DNA of 64,000 nucleotides. It comes from Vicia villosa (taxonomy: Eukaryota; Streptophyta; Magnoliopsida; Fabales; Fabaceae). The DNA is taken from NCBI RefSeq assembly GCF_029867415.1, contig NW_026705408.1, positions 248,001 to 312,000 on the forward strand, in the 5' to 3' direction. The notes beneath the pieces were generated by a model. The model was given only the letters and a program-made list of their open reading frames with translations, searched no databases and was not told the DNA's origin. Made by a program: the position numbers and the translations under genes. The number at the start of each line of letters is the position of its first letter. Position 1 is the first letter of the stretch. Positions 14,957-26,885 of this stretch are shown here, one piece after another.

Positions 14957-15539
14957 CAATTTTTTTTAAAGTGCTATTAAATAACACAAAGACGATTCAA
15001 CATTACTTTTAAAATAACATTGTTGATATTTAAATAAAAGTAGAATAAATATATAATACTCCGACCTAATTTCGAAATGCTTAACACCAATCCATTTTCT
15101 ATTCTTAATTCTCATTTTGAACAATTTTTTAGAGTGAAGAGTGGAAAGATGGGAAGAACAAGGCTAAGGGAGAGGAAAGAGGGTTTTCTCAAGGCTTCAT
15201 CATATTTCTTGCAAGTGGGAATTGTCTTGAACTCTAGAAAAGTAAAGCAAAAGGCAACTGTCAGCACCACCTAATCAGAATTTGAAGCTTGATCAAGTGG
15301 AGTTCTTTAGTTTAGTTGGGTAGAGTTACATAGGAAAGGGAATTGCATGAGGGAAAATTAAGATTTTGGATGGATTCTTGATTGCATGCTATATGAACAC
15401 GTTGTTTTTGAATTTCTTACAATATATGTATGTTAATGTGTCCCTCTGTATGTTTGCTTTGATTATGAGTAGTTTAGAGTATGTTTGTGAGTATGAAATT
15501 ATGAAATTCTATAAATTTTGACTTGAAACCAGTTTTTTC

Positions 15540-15765
15540 AGATACGCTCACTCAGCGACAACATGTTGGCTAAGCGAGCCTTCACGAATTAGAAAACTGG
15601 ATTTATGGGTTTTCTCGCTCAGAGAGCCAAATGCTTGGTTAAGCGAGACCTCGCTTGGAGCTCTTTTCATCGTGGCTAAGTGAAACTGTTATTTTGGAGA
15701 AAAATGTGCATTCTGACTTGTCTTGCTTGGACCTCGTTTGGCCATGGCTAAGCGAGCTTACAAGT
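15540..15765. repeat. Cluster of TAAGCGAG/CTCGCT palindromic motifs, copy A
   Basis: A GC-rich island in AT-rich DNA with half-sites CTCGCT and TAAGCGAG in alternating orientation (for example GGCTAAGCGAGCC, and GGTTAAGCGAGACCTCGCTT). A copy lies in unit B at about 21940-22150. Similar islands lie inside LTRs elsewhere in the window, so this is probably the core of a decayed LTR that predates the duplication. Confidence 0.6.
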
Positions 15766-16488
15766 TTAGAATTTTTTGTAACACCGATCTTAGCATATCT
15801 TGATTTTCTTAACTCTAAACGAGACGCGGTCGAACATGTTAGAAAGCTCTTTTGACGAGTTATCCTATAGGAAGTAGTATAATGTATCGCGCACATGATT
15901 GTTTTATAGTGAAATGACTTAGTGCATATGGTGTTCCAACGTCAAAGGGGCCAAAACCATGTGATATTTCCTCTCATGATTGGTGCACTGACACAAATGT
16001 ATAAGGAATATATGTGGCGCGTAATATCGATAGAAGACAATTTGACATGCGGAGTCGTAATTAGTTAGATTGAGTCATCTGAGTCATAATGAAGAATGCT
16101 GACTAAGGAATGTACACACTTTAGATAAAGAGAATAGATCATAGATGAGTGATCACATGATTAACGTTAGATTAGATCATAGATGTGTGAATATAGCGTC
16201 CCTCCAAATGAAAGCGTACTAATTGATCGTGTTAGATTAGAATTTAAGTTTGAAGAATTATTTGATTTTTAAAGTATTTATAAAATAAAACTTGAGTATA
16301 ACAAAAGTCTAATTATATTAAAAGATAAAAAGTTATATTATAAAATAGAAAAAAGAAGTATAAAATTGGGGGTTAGACCTAGCAAAAAAAAAACAAAAAA
16401 AAAAGATAAAAATTAAATTGTAGAATAAAATAGAAATAATTAAATGAAGAATTCAACAAATTATATAAATTTACTATACTTATAATTA

Positions 16489-17878
16489 GAAAATTTATTT
16501 AGCCACCTCCATATGGGGGTCACCCCCAGAGAAAACCCCACTTTACCCCTGCTTCGGAAATGCATTTCCGAAATATTTTTTTTCTAAATTTTTCCAGACT
16601 TCGGAAGTGCATTTCTGAAAAAATCCCAAAAATTGGGATTTTGATTAATTCGGAGATGCATCTCCGAAAAAACAAAAAAAAAATCTAACAATCCCAAAAA
16701 TTAATTTTAGGATATTAATTAATTCATATATCATAAATTTGATATAATTTATGAGTAATAAATAATAATAATTATATATTTTGATATAATTTATGAGTTA
16801 TGAATAATAATTATTATATATTTTTATTCTGATTCATATTTTAAAATTTAAAATAATTTTAATTAAAAAAACTAAAATAATTTCACTTACAAAATGAGTT
16901 ATAATTTTTTATTTATATATTTATAATAATTATTATGTATTTACAAAAAAAATTAAAAAAATGAGTGTTTTAATTTATATATTTATATAATAATTATTAT
17001 ATATTTATAAAAATTATTATATATTTATATATTTATATATTTATATATTTATATAATAATTATTATATATTAATTCAAAATATATTTATATATTTATATA
17101 ATAATTATAAAATTATAAAAATGAGTGTTTTAATTTATAATAATTATTATATATTTATATATTTATATCTTAATTATTATATATTTATATATTATATATT
17201 TATATATTTCACTTACAAAATTAATAATTATTATTATATATTTATATATTTCTATTCTGATTCATAATTAAAAATGAGTTATAATTTTTTATTTATTTTA
17301 AAAAAATTAAAAAAAAAGATTTTGTCTTAATTTTATTTAATGAATAAATTTTATATTTAATTCTATATAATTCAAAATTTACTTATGGAATTAAAATGTT
17401 TTTGATTTATATAAGTTAGTAAAATAATTTTTAACTTTAAAATTGTTTAGGAAATTTTGATTCACCTTGATTTTATTGATTCACTTTCATTTTATTGATT
17501 CACCTTGATTTTATACCTATTAATTGTATTGATTCACCTTAATTTTAATTTTTTAATAATTATTGAATTCTTTCGGAAGTGTATATCCGAAACATTCCAA
17601 GACCAATTTGGTCTTGGAATATTTCGGATATGCATCTCCGAAGACACCCCTCTCAAAAAAAAAAGGTGTTTTCGGAAATGAATCTCGGAAAACCCAAAAA
17701 AGGGTATTTTCGGAAATGCATCTCCGAAAACACTTTTCGTGTTTTCGGAAGTGCATTACCGAAATAAGACAAATTTTGAAAAAAAAACCATTTTGAAAAT
17801 GCATTTCCGAAGTGAGGGTATTTTGGGTTTTTCACCAGAGGTGACCAAGAAGATAGGGAGGTAGGTAAAGAAATTCTC
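16489..17878. mobile_element. Mutator-like element, CGGA-palindrome family, 1390 bp
   Basis: The left end GAAAATTTATTTAGCCACCT pairs with a right end that reads GAGAATTTCTTTACCTACCT on the other strand. The target duplication is TATAATTA (16481-16488 and 17879-17886), or 9 bp with one mismatch. Both ends carry arrays of near-palindromes of the type TTCGGAAATGCATTTCCGAA (about 16552-16670 and 17570-17815). The middle is AT-rich with TATTTATATATT words and no coding region. It is a non-autonomous relative of 46304-49463. Confidence 0.88.
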
Positions 17879-18483
17879 TATAATTATATGTTACGTAGCA
17901 GAAACCTATTTGACTAGCTTTTCTTGCTATCTTAAAGATCACTTTTATAAAAATATTTTCTCTCACTGGTGTGATTCATATGCTTAGTGTATGTAAAATC
18001 TTCTTATCATGAATAATATTATGATGCGTATTAATTGTAGCATATTTTTGTTCATTGTTTGTTTCATTTCTTGATTTGTCACTAAACACGTAGCAGCTTG
18101 AAAATCATGAAATCTACTTTTTTAGGTACTTGAGGTATCTCTTCTTACACTTCTATCTCATGATAGTTTTTTTTTCAACATCTTTTTCCACAAACCTAAT
18201 AAAAGAACATGTGTACGTGCAACCGATCCATTAGTATCATCCATTTTTTGTATGACCCCATCCACAACCTGATCTTTCTTCATAGTAGTCATATAATATC
18301 TTTGTAGTTCATCTACTATTGTCATAGTAATATTTTCTACTAGGTGACTAGATTTTATTGGAATATAAAGTGTTTTTTATTGTTTTTTCTTCATCATCTT
18401 AGTATTTTTTTTTTTCATGACAACGTTCAATAATATGATAAAAAGAACAAAGTAAAAGGTGTTTTACGTACTCAACATCAACA

Positions 18484-18694
18484 TTAAAAGTATAATCCTC
18501 CATTTTTAACAAGAATGGAATTGGGCAAGAATTCTAACAAATCAAGATCAACCAAAATTTTAGCATAATATCCACACAAAAAATGACTAGAAGTTGTTTC
18601 ATCTAAGGCAAGAGGAACACTAATACCTCTTGCAATTCAAAAAAATTGTAATCTCCAATATTTAATAGGAAGACCATGCATTCTAATCCAACAT
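18484..18694 (-). pseudogene. DUF4283-like retroelement fragment, copy B
   Basis: Duplicate of the fragment at 12721-12956. One minus-strand frame reads WIRMHGLPIKYW, a single stop, IARGISVPLALDETT, CGYYAKILVDLDLLEFLPNS and ILVKNGG, then ends. It lacks the frameshift seen in copy A, so the frameshift arose after duplication. It is a fragment of a DUF4283 retroelement protein with no visible zinc knuckle. Confidence 0.65.
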
Positions 18695-18703
18695 TGTATA
18701 TTA

Positions 18704-18984
18704 CTCCCTCCGTTTTTTATTATAAGTCGTTTTGGAAAAAAAATTGTATTTTAATATAAGTTGCTTTACAATTCCAATGAATAATTAATGTTATTTTTCC
18801 TATTATATCCTTAAATATTTATTATTCTCTCTCCTTTCAATTATATAAATTTATCTTCCACATGTCATTAATGAAGGATAATTTTGTAAAAACCTTCATA
18901 ATTTCTCATTTTCATACAATAATTATTATTTTTCTTAATCTGTGTGAAAAGTCTAAAACGACTTATAATAAAACAGGGAGGGAG
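18704..18984. mobile_element. Stowaway-type MITE, 281 bp
   Basis: It begins CTCCCTCCGTTTTTTATTAT and ends with the inverse CAGGGAGGGAG, flanked by TA (18702-18703 and 18985-18986). CTCCCTCCGT ends with a TA target are typical of Tc1/mariner-derived Stowaway MITEs. Unit A has the empty site at about 12962-12970. A second member lies at 50165-50448. Confidence 0.92.
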
Positions 18985-19713
18985 TAGTATCTTTAACGTA
19001 AATTACATTGAAGTGCGGTATCTAGATGATTACGCGAAGGACACCAAGAGACAAAGTCCACGATTTTATCGTCAAAAGCATCATAAAATCTTCAATAAAT
19101 GCTTATGAAAAAAATATAAAACCTTTACCAATAAGTGAAATCGACTATATTCCAAGACCATTCTAAAAAATATAATAAAAGTCTAACATTTAATATGCTT
19201 TTATAAATTAAGTGAGAGAACAAAACACATCTGAGAGAAGTGGTATAAATGGTGTATTATCATCACAACCGCCGCTTTTACACTAAAATACAAATCACAT
19301 TTATATGATGCAAATATGCAAGAGAAAAGTTTATATATAATAAAAACTATTAACATTGCATTAAAAGTTATAGAAATACTAATAATAGACATCCACTAAT
19401 ATATTATCTAAAAATTTCCTTCAATTATTTGTTTAGCATATATCTTATTAAAATCTGGTAAAAAAATCGAATGCGGGTAGCGGATTTTGGTAGGACGGAC
19501 TTTGGTGGGCGGCAGATCCAAAATCCAAACCAAGTTTCTTAAAATAACGGGTGCGTAGACCGGCCCGACAGACCACCGCCCATTTTGTCATCCTTAATTA
19601 TTACCAACAATTTCTATATTATATTTGGGCTTTAACCACACCCCTTTAACAATTTTTTTTAAAGTGCTATTAAATAAGACAAAGACGATTCAACATTGAT
19701 ATTTAAATAAAAG

Positions 19714-19715
<2 letters not shown>

Positions 19716-19777
<62 letters not shown>
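19716..19777. repeat. (TA)n followed by (TG)n
   Basis: About 44 bp of TA and then 19 bp of TG, directly left of the TIR element 19777-21382. Unit A has only a short AATATATAATA at this place. Confidence 0.95.
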
Positions 19778-21379
19778 ATTTGTTAACGTAGATCCACTTG
19801 TGTTTATGAAGGTCTATTTTAGCAAGCATTCACTATAAAATAGTTAAATGCACCTTAAGATGCATGTTGCTAAAACACACATATTGAAAGTATATTGGAG
19901 TACCTTTTAATTATCGTTTTCACATGGGTTGGTGAGATATTACCGCCGTTCTATAGTTTACAATTGTTTTAAGCTTAAGTCTTATAAAAGGTTTTGGTTT
20001 CGATTTTAGTAAAGGAAATGTTTGATCTCTTAAAAAGTATCAAGTATCGATAAAAGAGAGTTTTGGTTTTAAGACGATTGATAAAAGCATGTCAAGATTA
20101 GGGTTCAATAATCTACTTCAGATGTATTTTCTTAATAGAGCATGTGAACTCATAAATGATCAATATAATCACATATCCTCTCAATATGTTTCATCTCTAA
20201 ACCATATTGTGAGTTTTACCATTTTGATCCTTAGATGATCTCTCAATCTAACTATCAAAATGATAACATTCAAAGCTTGATATTAATGAATATTAACTCA
20301 CAAAGCTATCTCTAAATTTTATTTGTTGATAGATGAAAAACCTAGTTCAAGACTTGAAAACTATTTCTCAATAAGAACTCAAATCAAATATAAATATAAA
20401 CACAAGGTTTTTCACCATATATTAATCATCACTTGTTCACATACAAAGTATCAAAAGAAATACATAATACAAGAAAGATTATCTACCTCTAATCTTGACA
20501 CCAAGAAGGATTTAGCCACCCATTTCCATGGTGACTTAAGCAACAAGTAAATAATCAAGCTTTATGAACATCAAACTTGAAGTCTCAAAGATTGATGGTT
20601 GAAAGCTATGATTTAGGTTAGAAATGAAGAAAATAGGGTTTTTGCACAATAATGGTGTTTTTAGGTCAAGAGAGATAAACAAAAGTTAGAAGAATTCACA
20701 AAATATCTAACAAAGTACTAAAATAGCAAGGCCTATCTGCCTAGATTTGTCGGGCGACTCCTTTACTCGCAGAGTGAAGCCCACTCAGATGGCCACGTGA
20801 CACAACAGTGCAAAAGGGAGAAGCTGAAAATATCTTCACTCGCCCGGCGAGCCAAATGCTCCGCCGGGCGCTCCAACATAGAAAGTTGGACAAAATTTCC
20901 CCCTTCGCCTGCTGACTTGCCTACTGCACGCCAGTCGAATGCTCGCCCCATTGCCATGCGACGAGCAAACAACACCAAACACTGACAAATTCAGCATCGT
21001 CCAAATCTTCGATTCTTCGGCTATTTTCCGACTTTTCTGCACTTTTGCGATCACCAAACACTGAAGCACTAGCAAACACATTAAAAATACCAAATATTCA
21101 TATTTGTCAAAATCACTTATTTACATAAGCTATTTTACTCAAAAATAGAGGAAAGGGCTCAAAAGTGTCACATTTTTACATGACAATCAAACTACTCTTG
21201 ACACTTAACAACACCTTCATAAAATTAAGTGGGTGTATTTTAGAAAACCCCAAATACACCCATTTAATTTTATGAAGGTGTGTTTTAGCAAGCTTTAACT
21301 ATAAAATAGTTAAATGCATCCTAAGATGCATGTTGCTAAAATAGACCTTCATAAAATCAAGTAGGTCTACGTTAGCAAA

Positions 21380-21382
<3 letters not shown>
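19777..21382. mobile_element. TIR element split by a solo LTR
   Basis: The left end GTATTTGTTAACGTAGATCC pairs with a right end that reads GTATTTGCTAACGTAGACCT on the other strand. Similarity continues for about 50 bp through TTTATGAAGGTCTATTTTAG. Without the LTR at 19882-21210 the element is only about 275 bp. It has no coding region. It is flanked on both sides by TA tracts, so it may have inserted into a TA microsatellite. The superfamily is not certain. Subterminal inverted copies of ATGCATGTTGCTAAAA are visible. Confidence 0.75.
19882..21210 (-). mobile_element. Solo LTR of an Athila-like Ty3/gypsy element
   Basis: On the minus strand this 1329 bp block starts TGTTAAGTGTCAAGAG and ends near ACTTTCAATA. 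Its flanks ACACA and ACACC fit a 5 bp target duplication with one change. It aligns along its length with the 5' LTR at 54479-55796 (1318 bp). Shared landmarks in the same order are AGAGGTAG, TGATTAATAYATGGTGAA and TAGAACGGCGRTAATAT. No internal region is present, so it is a solo LTR left by recombination. It sits inside the TIR element, splitting it. In place of the TCCGCTCAGCGGA cluster it has CTCGCCCGGCGAG (20839-20851) and CCGCCGGGCG motifs. Confidence 0.85.

Positions 21383-21446
<64 letters not shown>
21383..21446. repeat. (TA)n microsatellite
   Basis: About 64 bp of TA directly right of the TIR element. Its translation gives the Tyr-Ile repeats of a spurious open frame. Confidence 0.95.
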
Positions 21447-21449
<3 letters not shown>

Positions 21450-21939
21450 CCTCGACCTTATTTCAAAATGCTTAATACCAATCCATTTTTTATTCTTAAT
21501 TCTCGTTTTGAACAAATTTTGAGAGTGAAGAGTGGATAGATGGGAAGAACAAGGCTTAAGGGAGAGGGAAGAGGGTTTTCTCAAGGCTTCATCATATTTC
21601 TTGCAAGTGGGAATTGTCTTGAACTTTAGAAAAGCAAAGCACAAGGCAACTGTCAGCACCACCTAATCAGAATTTGAAGCTTGATCAAGTGGAATTCTTT
21701 AGTTTAGTTGGGTAGAGTTACATTGGAAAGGGAATGGCATGAGGGGAATTAGGATTTTGGATGGATTCTTGATTGCATGTTATATGAACACGTTATTTTT
21801 GAATTTCGTACAATATATGTATGTTAATGTGTCCCTCTGCATGTTGCTTTGATTATGAGTAGTTTAGAGTATGTTTGTGAGTATGAAATTTTGAAATTCT
21901 AGAAATTTTGACTTGAAACCAGTTTTGTTCAGATACGCT

Positions 21940-22150
21940 CACTCAGCGACAACATGTTGGCTAAGCGAGCCTTCATGAATTAGAAATATGGATTTCTTGG
22001 TTTTCTCGCTCAATGAGCTAAATGCCGGCTAAGCGAGACCTCGCTTAGATCTCTCTTCGTCGTGGCTAAGCAAGACTACTATTTTGGAGAAAAATGTGCA
22101 TTCTGACTTATCTCGCTTGGACCTCGTTTGGCCATGGCTAAGCGAGCTTA
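21940..22150. repeat. Cluster of TAAGCGAG/CTCGCT palindromic motifs, copy B
   Basis: Duplicate of 15540-15765 with point differences. Several half-sites are kept (GGCTAAGCGAGCC, GGCTAAGCGAGACCTCGCTT). Confidence 0.6.
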
Positions 22151-22306
22151 CAAGTTTAGAATTTTTGGTAACACCGATCTTAGCCTATCTTGATTTTCTT
22201 AACTTTAAACGAGACGCGGTCGGACGTGTTGAAAAGCTCTTTTGACGAGTTATCCTATAGTGAAGTAGTTTAATGCATCGCACGCATAATTGTTTTATAG
22301 TGAAAT

Positions 22307-25070
22307 TGTAACGCTCGGAAAAATAAGTATATGCTTAATTTGGACGTTTGTGACGTTTATTGGAATTTTACCGTTTTTGGAGTCGTATCAGTCGGTATTA
22401 GTTCGGGATGGCGGACTAATATTTAATTGAAGGTTTTCATATTTTTGGTACTAGAAATATCATTAAGGTAATATTCCGCGTTTTGGGGCGTTTGGACGAT
22501 ATTTGAGCGTAGGGGCATTTTGGTCATTTCCGCGGGATAAATATTTTCCTTATAAGAAGGAGATATTTGTGTGAAAGGAAAGAGGATGGAAAGAAAAAGG
22601 AAAGAAAGAAGAGAAGAGAGGAAGAAGAAGAGCAAAGGGGAAAAACAAGAGAAAGTGGAGGATTCTCAACCGAATCGATTGCCGATCGTCACAATAGCAA
22701 GGTAAGGGGGTGAATCTAATTTATCTTGGATGTATGATTCTTATAGTCTTGTTCTTGTTCTTGTTCTTGTTCATTTCTATGCTTGGACAACAATGGTGGA
22801 TTGTGAGTTTTGTGAGTTTAGAAGTTATAAACATGATTTTGTGGTGTGTATGTGTAGTATGATGATAGATACCTTCATTGATCATGCTTTCTTTTCCATT
22901 TCTATGGCTTGATTGAGTTTGGATAAAAGTTAAGTTTTGAGATAGATTGATGAATCAACCATGAAAAGTTTGATGTTAGGTTGTTTCTATGGTTTGTATG
23001 TGTTGTATTGGTGTTATAATGATGTTTTGGAGTGGTTTTGGTGGGTATAAGAGGGTTAAAATTGTTCTGGTTCGTTCTGGTTTTTTCTGGGTTTACGCAG
23101 GTCCGCTGAGCGGAGGTGGGTCCGCTGAGCGGAGGTTCTGTTGCAGAAAATTCTCTGCGAAGGTCCGCTGAGCGGAGCTGAAGCGGACAACAGCTTTTTC
23201 TATTTTTCCAAAACTTTGAAACTTCGTAACTCCTGAACCGTAACTCCGTTTCGTACGCCGTTCGAAGCGTTAGAAAGCTAACGCAATGAACTATATTATT
23301 ATCTAATTAAATGATTCATAGGATGTAGTATCCCATTATTTTTATTAGGATCAAGTGATGAGTTGTGTAGTATGTTCAATTATCCAAACTTTGAAACCTT
23401 GTAACTTTTGATCCGTAGCTCCGTTTCGTACGCCGTTCGAAGTGTTAGGAAGCTAGTTGGATGTTCTATATGATAGTATAGGCTTGGTTAGCTTGTTATT
23501 AATTGGTTATGAGGGTTGTTGATGAAAACACATAATTGTTTATATGCGCAATATGATTGGTAAATAATCATAGTGCTTGGTTGTAATTGTTAATGATGTA
23601 GGATGTAGTAGTGGTTGGTTGATTTTCATGAATGGTTTTGTGAACTAGTTCATGATAAATCATGATGATGTGTTGTGTGAATGTTATCGTATTGGTACGA
23701 GGTATGTGATTAGTTGTCGATAACATGAGATCATGTTCATATGTGTTATGTATTAATGAATGTTCATTCTTGATATGTGACGATGTTTGGTTGTTTGTTA
23801 TTAACATGATGTGTGGCCTTATGGCAAGTAATTGTTGTTATGAAAACAATGTATTATCATTGTTGAAATGTTGTTATTACAACTTGTTGATGATGTATTG
23901 ATGGAGTTGTGGGCCAATGGCCAATATTAATTAATGTGATGCAATTATGCGATCATTTATGCCGATGTGGCTAGTATGTTTTGACGGTGAATGTGTGCTG
24001 TGTGCTTATTAATGCCTGTGTGGTAATTATGGTGTGATATAATTGATAACGATGTTATTAATTGGTGATGTATCCTTTTGGATAGAATATAAACGGTGTA
24101 ACGTGAGTATGTGACCGTTTTATATTGTTGATGATGTTGTTGTCGTGTAATAGAGTCATATATTTGCACAGCATAACATTTCATTACGTTAATGGCGGAA
24201 TGCTATTAACAGGTGGCCTGAATTGGCAATTATTACCAGTGGGGCTTAATGCTCGGTAAAAAGGTGTATTTGCCCGAGTGGCAAGAGGTCATCAGTGGGG
24301 GCTAAATGCTCGATGACATTTAGTCGTAGCTTACTGCTCGACAAAGGTGTATTTTCCTGAGGGAAAGAAGTCCCAGCATAATGCTCGGCAAAGGTGTATT
24401 TGTCATAATGACAAGGAGGAGTTTTACTCCGGATTTGGTACCACATGCATATGCATAGTCGAGTCTCATTCATCATTGTCGGTCTGTATAATTTATGTTA
24501 TCATTCATGTGTCACATTGCTTATATATTGATTGTGGTTGAATGAGTGGATTACTTTGTTGTATGATTCTTGATGATACTTGTTGGCATTACTATAATTG
24601 ACATGCTTTCATTATGAATTATATTCTCACCCTTCTGCTGATTTGATGCTTGAGTGGCATCCTGCAGATTAGCCGCTTTGGGAGTCTTTTGGAGGAGGTA
24701 GTTCTCCAGTTGGTCTTGTCGGTCGCTCTGATATGTAACACTGGGTAGTCGGGAGTCTGTTGTTATTTATTTGTATATGACTCTTTTGAACATGTATATG
24801 TGATAACGTGCCATTGTATATTGTAAACACTTTATTTTGGAAAACTCCTCTTAGAGAGTGAGAGCTATACGTATATATATATGTTCATATCTTCCGTGTG
24901 TTATGTATCATGTTATTGGCAGGTGTGTATGCTTTTGGCATCGCTGATGTCCGTTTGTTTTCTAGGTGTTTGTTTGGTTACTTAGTGTAACATCCTAATT
25001 GTGTTGAATGAAATTTTAATACTCTGATATTTTCTTGCCTAAATGCTTTGGGTAGAATTGGGGTGTTACA
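22307..25070 (+). mobile_element. Solo LTR, 2764 bp, TGTAAC...GTTACA
   Basis: It starts TGTAACGCTCGG and ends GGGGTGTTACA, with a perfect 5 bp target duplication GAAAT (22302-22306 and 25071-25075). Unit A has the empty site with a single GAAAT at 15911-15915, so the boundaries are firm. There is no gag-pol, PBS or second LTR, which makes it a solo LTR. The end sequence and length suggest a Ty3/gypsy lineage, but I cannot name it. Internal features are three TCCGCTGAGCGGA palindromes (23102-23176), a duplicated ~80 bp segment around CTCCGTTTCGTACGCCGTTCG (about 23215 and 23393), and an imperfect tandem module containing TGCTCGGYAAA and GGTGTATTT at 24240-24420. Short open frames inside are not supported. 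Confidence 0.93.
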
Positions 25071-25333
25071 GAAATGACTTAGTGCATATGGTGTTCCGAC
25101 GTCCAAGGGGCCAGAACCATATGATAGTTCCTCTCATGATTGGTGCACTGACACAAATATATAAGGAATATATGTGGCGCGTAATATCGATAGAAGACAA
25201 TCCAACATGCAAAGTCATAATTAGTTAAATTGAGTCATCTGAATCATAATGAAGAATACAAACTAAGGAATGTACACACTTTAGATAGAGAGATAATAAA
25301 TCATGGACGAGTGATCACAGGATTAACATTAGA

Positions 25334-26600
25334 TGAGGAAAATCCCAGGATTTCAGGACTCATGTTCTATAAGATAACTATGTCACTGAAACTTCAAAGA
25401 ATAACAAATTATTTCAAATCCTAAATCTCACATTTATGGCTGCTATTGACTTGATCGGCGAAGTTCTATACCACTAGTCGTCGAGTACATATAAAGGAGT
25501 CTTGACTTAGAGTTCATCATCATCATTGTCATCATCCATATCACTTGAAGAAAAAGATCGTTATAAATCAATTGCAATATTGATATCATTTTTTTATCGA
25601 TGTGATTAATACTTGTATTTTTATTAATTCATTATATAATTCTTTTATCATGTTTTTAGGTTGTACTTGTTTATTCTAAATTTTGAAATATTAATCTATA
25701 CTTTCCACTTGCAAAAAATTATTAAAAATTGTTTATATATTAGATAAAATAAATTTAATTTTGATTAAAGAAATTAAAAGTTTGTTATGGCTAGTTAAAA
25801 AGTATAACATATAAATTAGTTATATAACTGTTTCAATTCTATCAATTCCAAGTTCAATCATTTTACTTAAAAGACCAAATTATTCTACCTATATTTTAAT
25901 ACATTAGTGCACCTTCTTTGTTACTTCTAAAGATGAGACAATGTCTATAAAATAGAAGCATTTTAGAATACAATTTCCAACTACTATCCATGGACAAAAC
26001 TAGTTTAAAAAAAAAAAACCTAAATAGTTATAATGGTCCTTTCGATTAGCTGTCAACCAATATTTAATGTTTTAATATTACTTGGGACATCGTTTTTTCT
26101 TTGAAACTTATGATTATAAAATACTTGTACCAGCTTACACACTATATTTATTTTAGTATTTGGTCAAGCCGTTTTAATTAATAGATTAAAAGTCCTTTGT
26201 TTCTTTCTGTCTTGCTTGTTTTTATTTCTTTTTCTCGTAAGTATTTTGGACTCAATCATGTCGTGATCAAGTGAGTTCTCCTTTCTTGATGGACACAAAG
26301 TGGGTTTCACTTTGGGCCGACACTTCGAGTGCGTTAGCTTCCCATGCGCAAACCGACAATAGTGTTTAGAGGGCTGCTTTTTCTCTCTTTCTTTCTCCCC
26401 TATGGTTCTTAAATGAGAGGACATTTTTTGATATATAATTTGTGTGCAGGAAGTTGCAACGTTCTTTCTCAGGGTAACTTGTGTGCCAAGGTGATTGAGA
26501 CTAATCAATACCTTTTTTTTTTTTTATATAATTTTAATATTGTTATTCTTACTTCTTATGTTGACGATAAGATGGATATCGGTAAAACATCTTAGTTATC
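25334..26600. other. Spacer, nothing recognised
   Basis: AT-rich, no supported gene. At about 26395-26590 there is a short plus-strand frame with a SYVDD-like end. It is too little to call a reverse-transcriptase fragment. Confidence 0.4.
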
Positions 26601-26608
26601 TATTATAT

Positions 26609-26825
26609 GTTGTGATATAATTCAAGTTGTGTAATTCAATTTCAAGTTAATTAAGATTTAGAATTTGTTACTTAGTATACAAGTTAGTTAGTTAGTTGTA
26701 TATAAATAGACATCATGTAATTCAGTTTTAATCATTTAATAATATCAATCCTTATTTCTTTATTCTCTATCACTTTCTCTTCTCACAAAAAGTGTCTCAC
26801 ACACAAACAAAAAGGTATTTAAAGC
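26609..26825 (+). mobile_element. Remnant 5' LTR and PBS of a Ty1/copia element
   Basis: An LTR-like stretch with a TATA motif (TATAAATAGA, about 26701) followed by a pyrimidine-rich leader. After it comes GGTATTTAAAGCTC at about 26814, a degraded form of the initiator-tRNA-Met primer site (GGTATCAGAGC) used by many copia elements. The gag coding remnant starts 60 bp downstream. The boundaries are approximate and no 3' LTR is seen. Confidence 0.55.
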
Positions 26826-26885
26826 TCTGAATAGGTTATTGATCGTGTTTTCGGGATCGTGGGTCGTTAATCAATTGCTGCAAAT

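Larger units (their letters stand above)
10722..16170. repeat. Tandem duplication, unit A
   Basis: Unit A is homologous over its whole length to unit B at 16186-25333. Both begin at ATGTGTGAATATAGCGTCCC and end near the GTGATCACANGATTAACRTTAGAT wording. After removing insertions unique to one copy, each unit is about 3 kb. Insertions private to A are at 10806-11195, 11413-11915, 12184-12347 and about 13617-14956. Shared content includes a decayed DUF4283 segment and a cluster of CTCGCTTAGCGAG-like palindromes. Confidence 0.9.
16186..25333. repeat. Tandem duplication, unit B
   Basis: Direct-repeat partner of unit A (10722-16170), joined head to tail at about 16171-16186. It is longer because it holds four large private insertions: 16489-17878, 18704-18984, about 19716-21446 and 22307-25070. 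With these removed it is about 3 kb and collinear with A. Confidence 0.9.

Noticed and set aside
17553..17835. Several overlapping frames rich in Phe, Pro, Lys and Asn
   Set aside because: They are translations of the TTCGGA palindrome array at the end of the Mutator-like element 16489-17878. The same applies near 46326-46572 and 48730-48960.
20763..21093. Overlapping frames with higher GC
   Set aside because: They lie in the palindrome island of the solo LTR 19882-21210 and have no conserved counterpart in the related LTR at 54479.
21372..21662. Frame with Tyr-Ile repeats
   Set aside because: It is the translation of a (TA)n microsatellite.
26164..26595. Minus frame of 114 codons and a plus frame with a SYVDD-like end
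   Set aside because: The minus frame has no recognisable domain. The SYVDD match alone is too short to call a copia RT in a region without other pol motifs.
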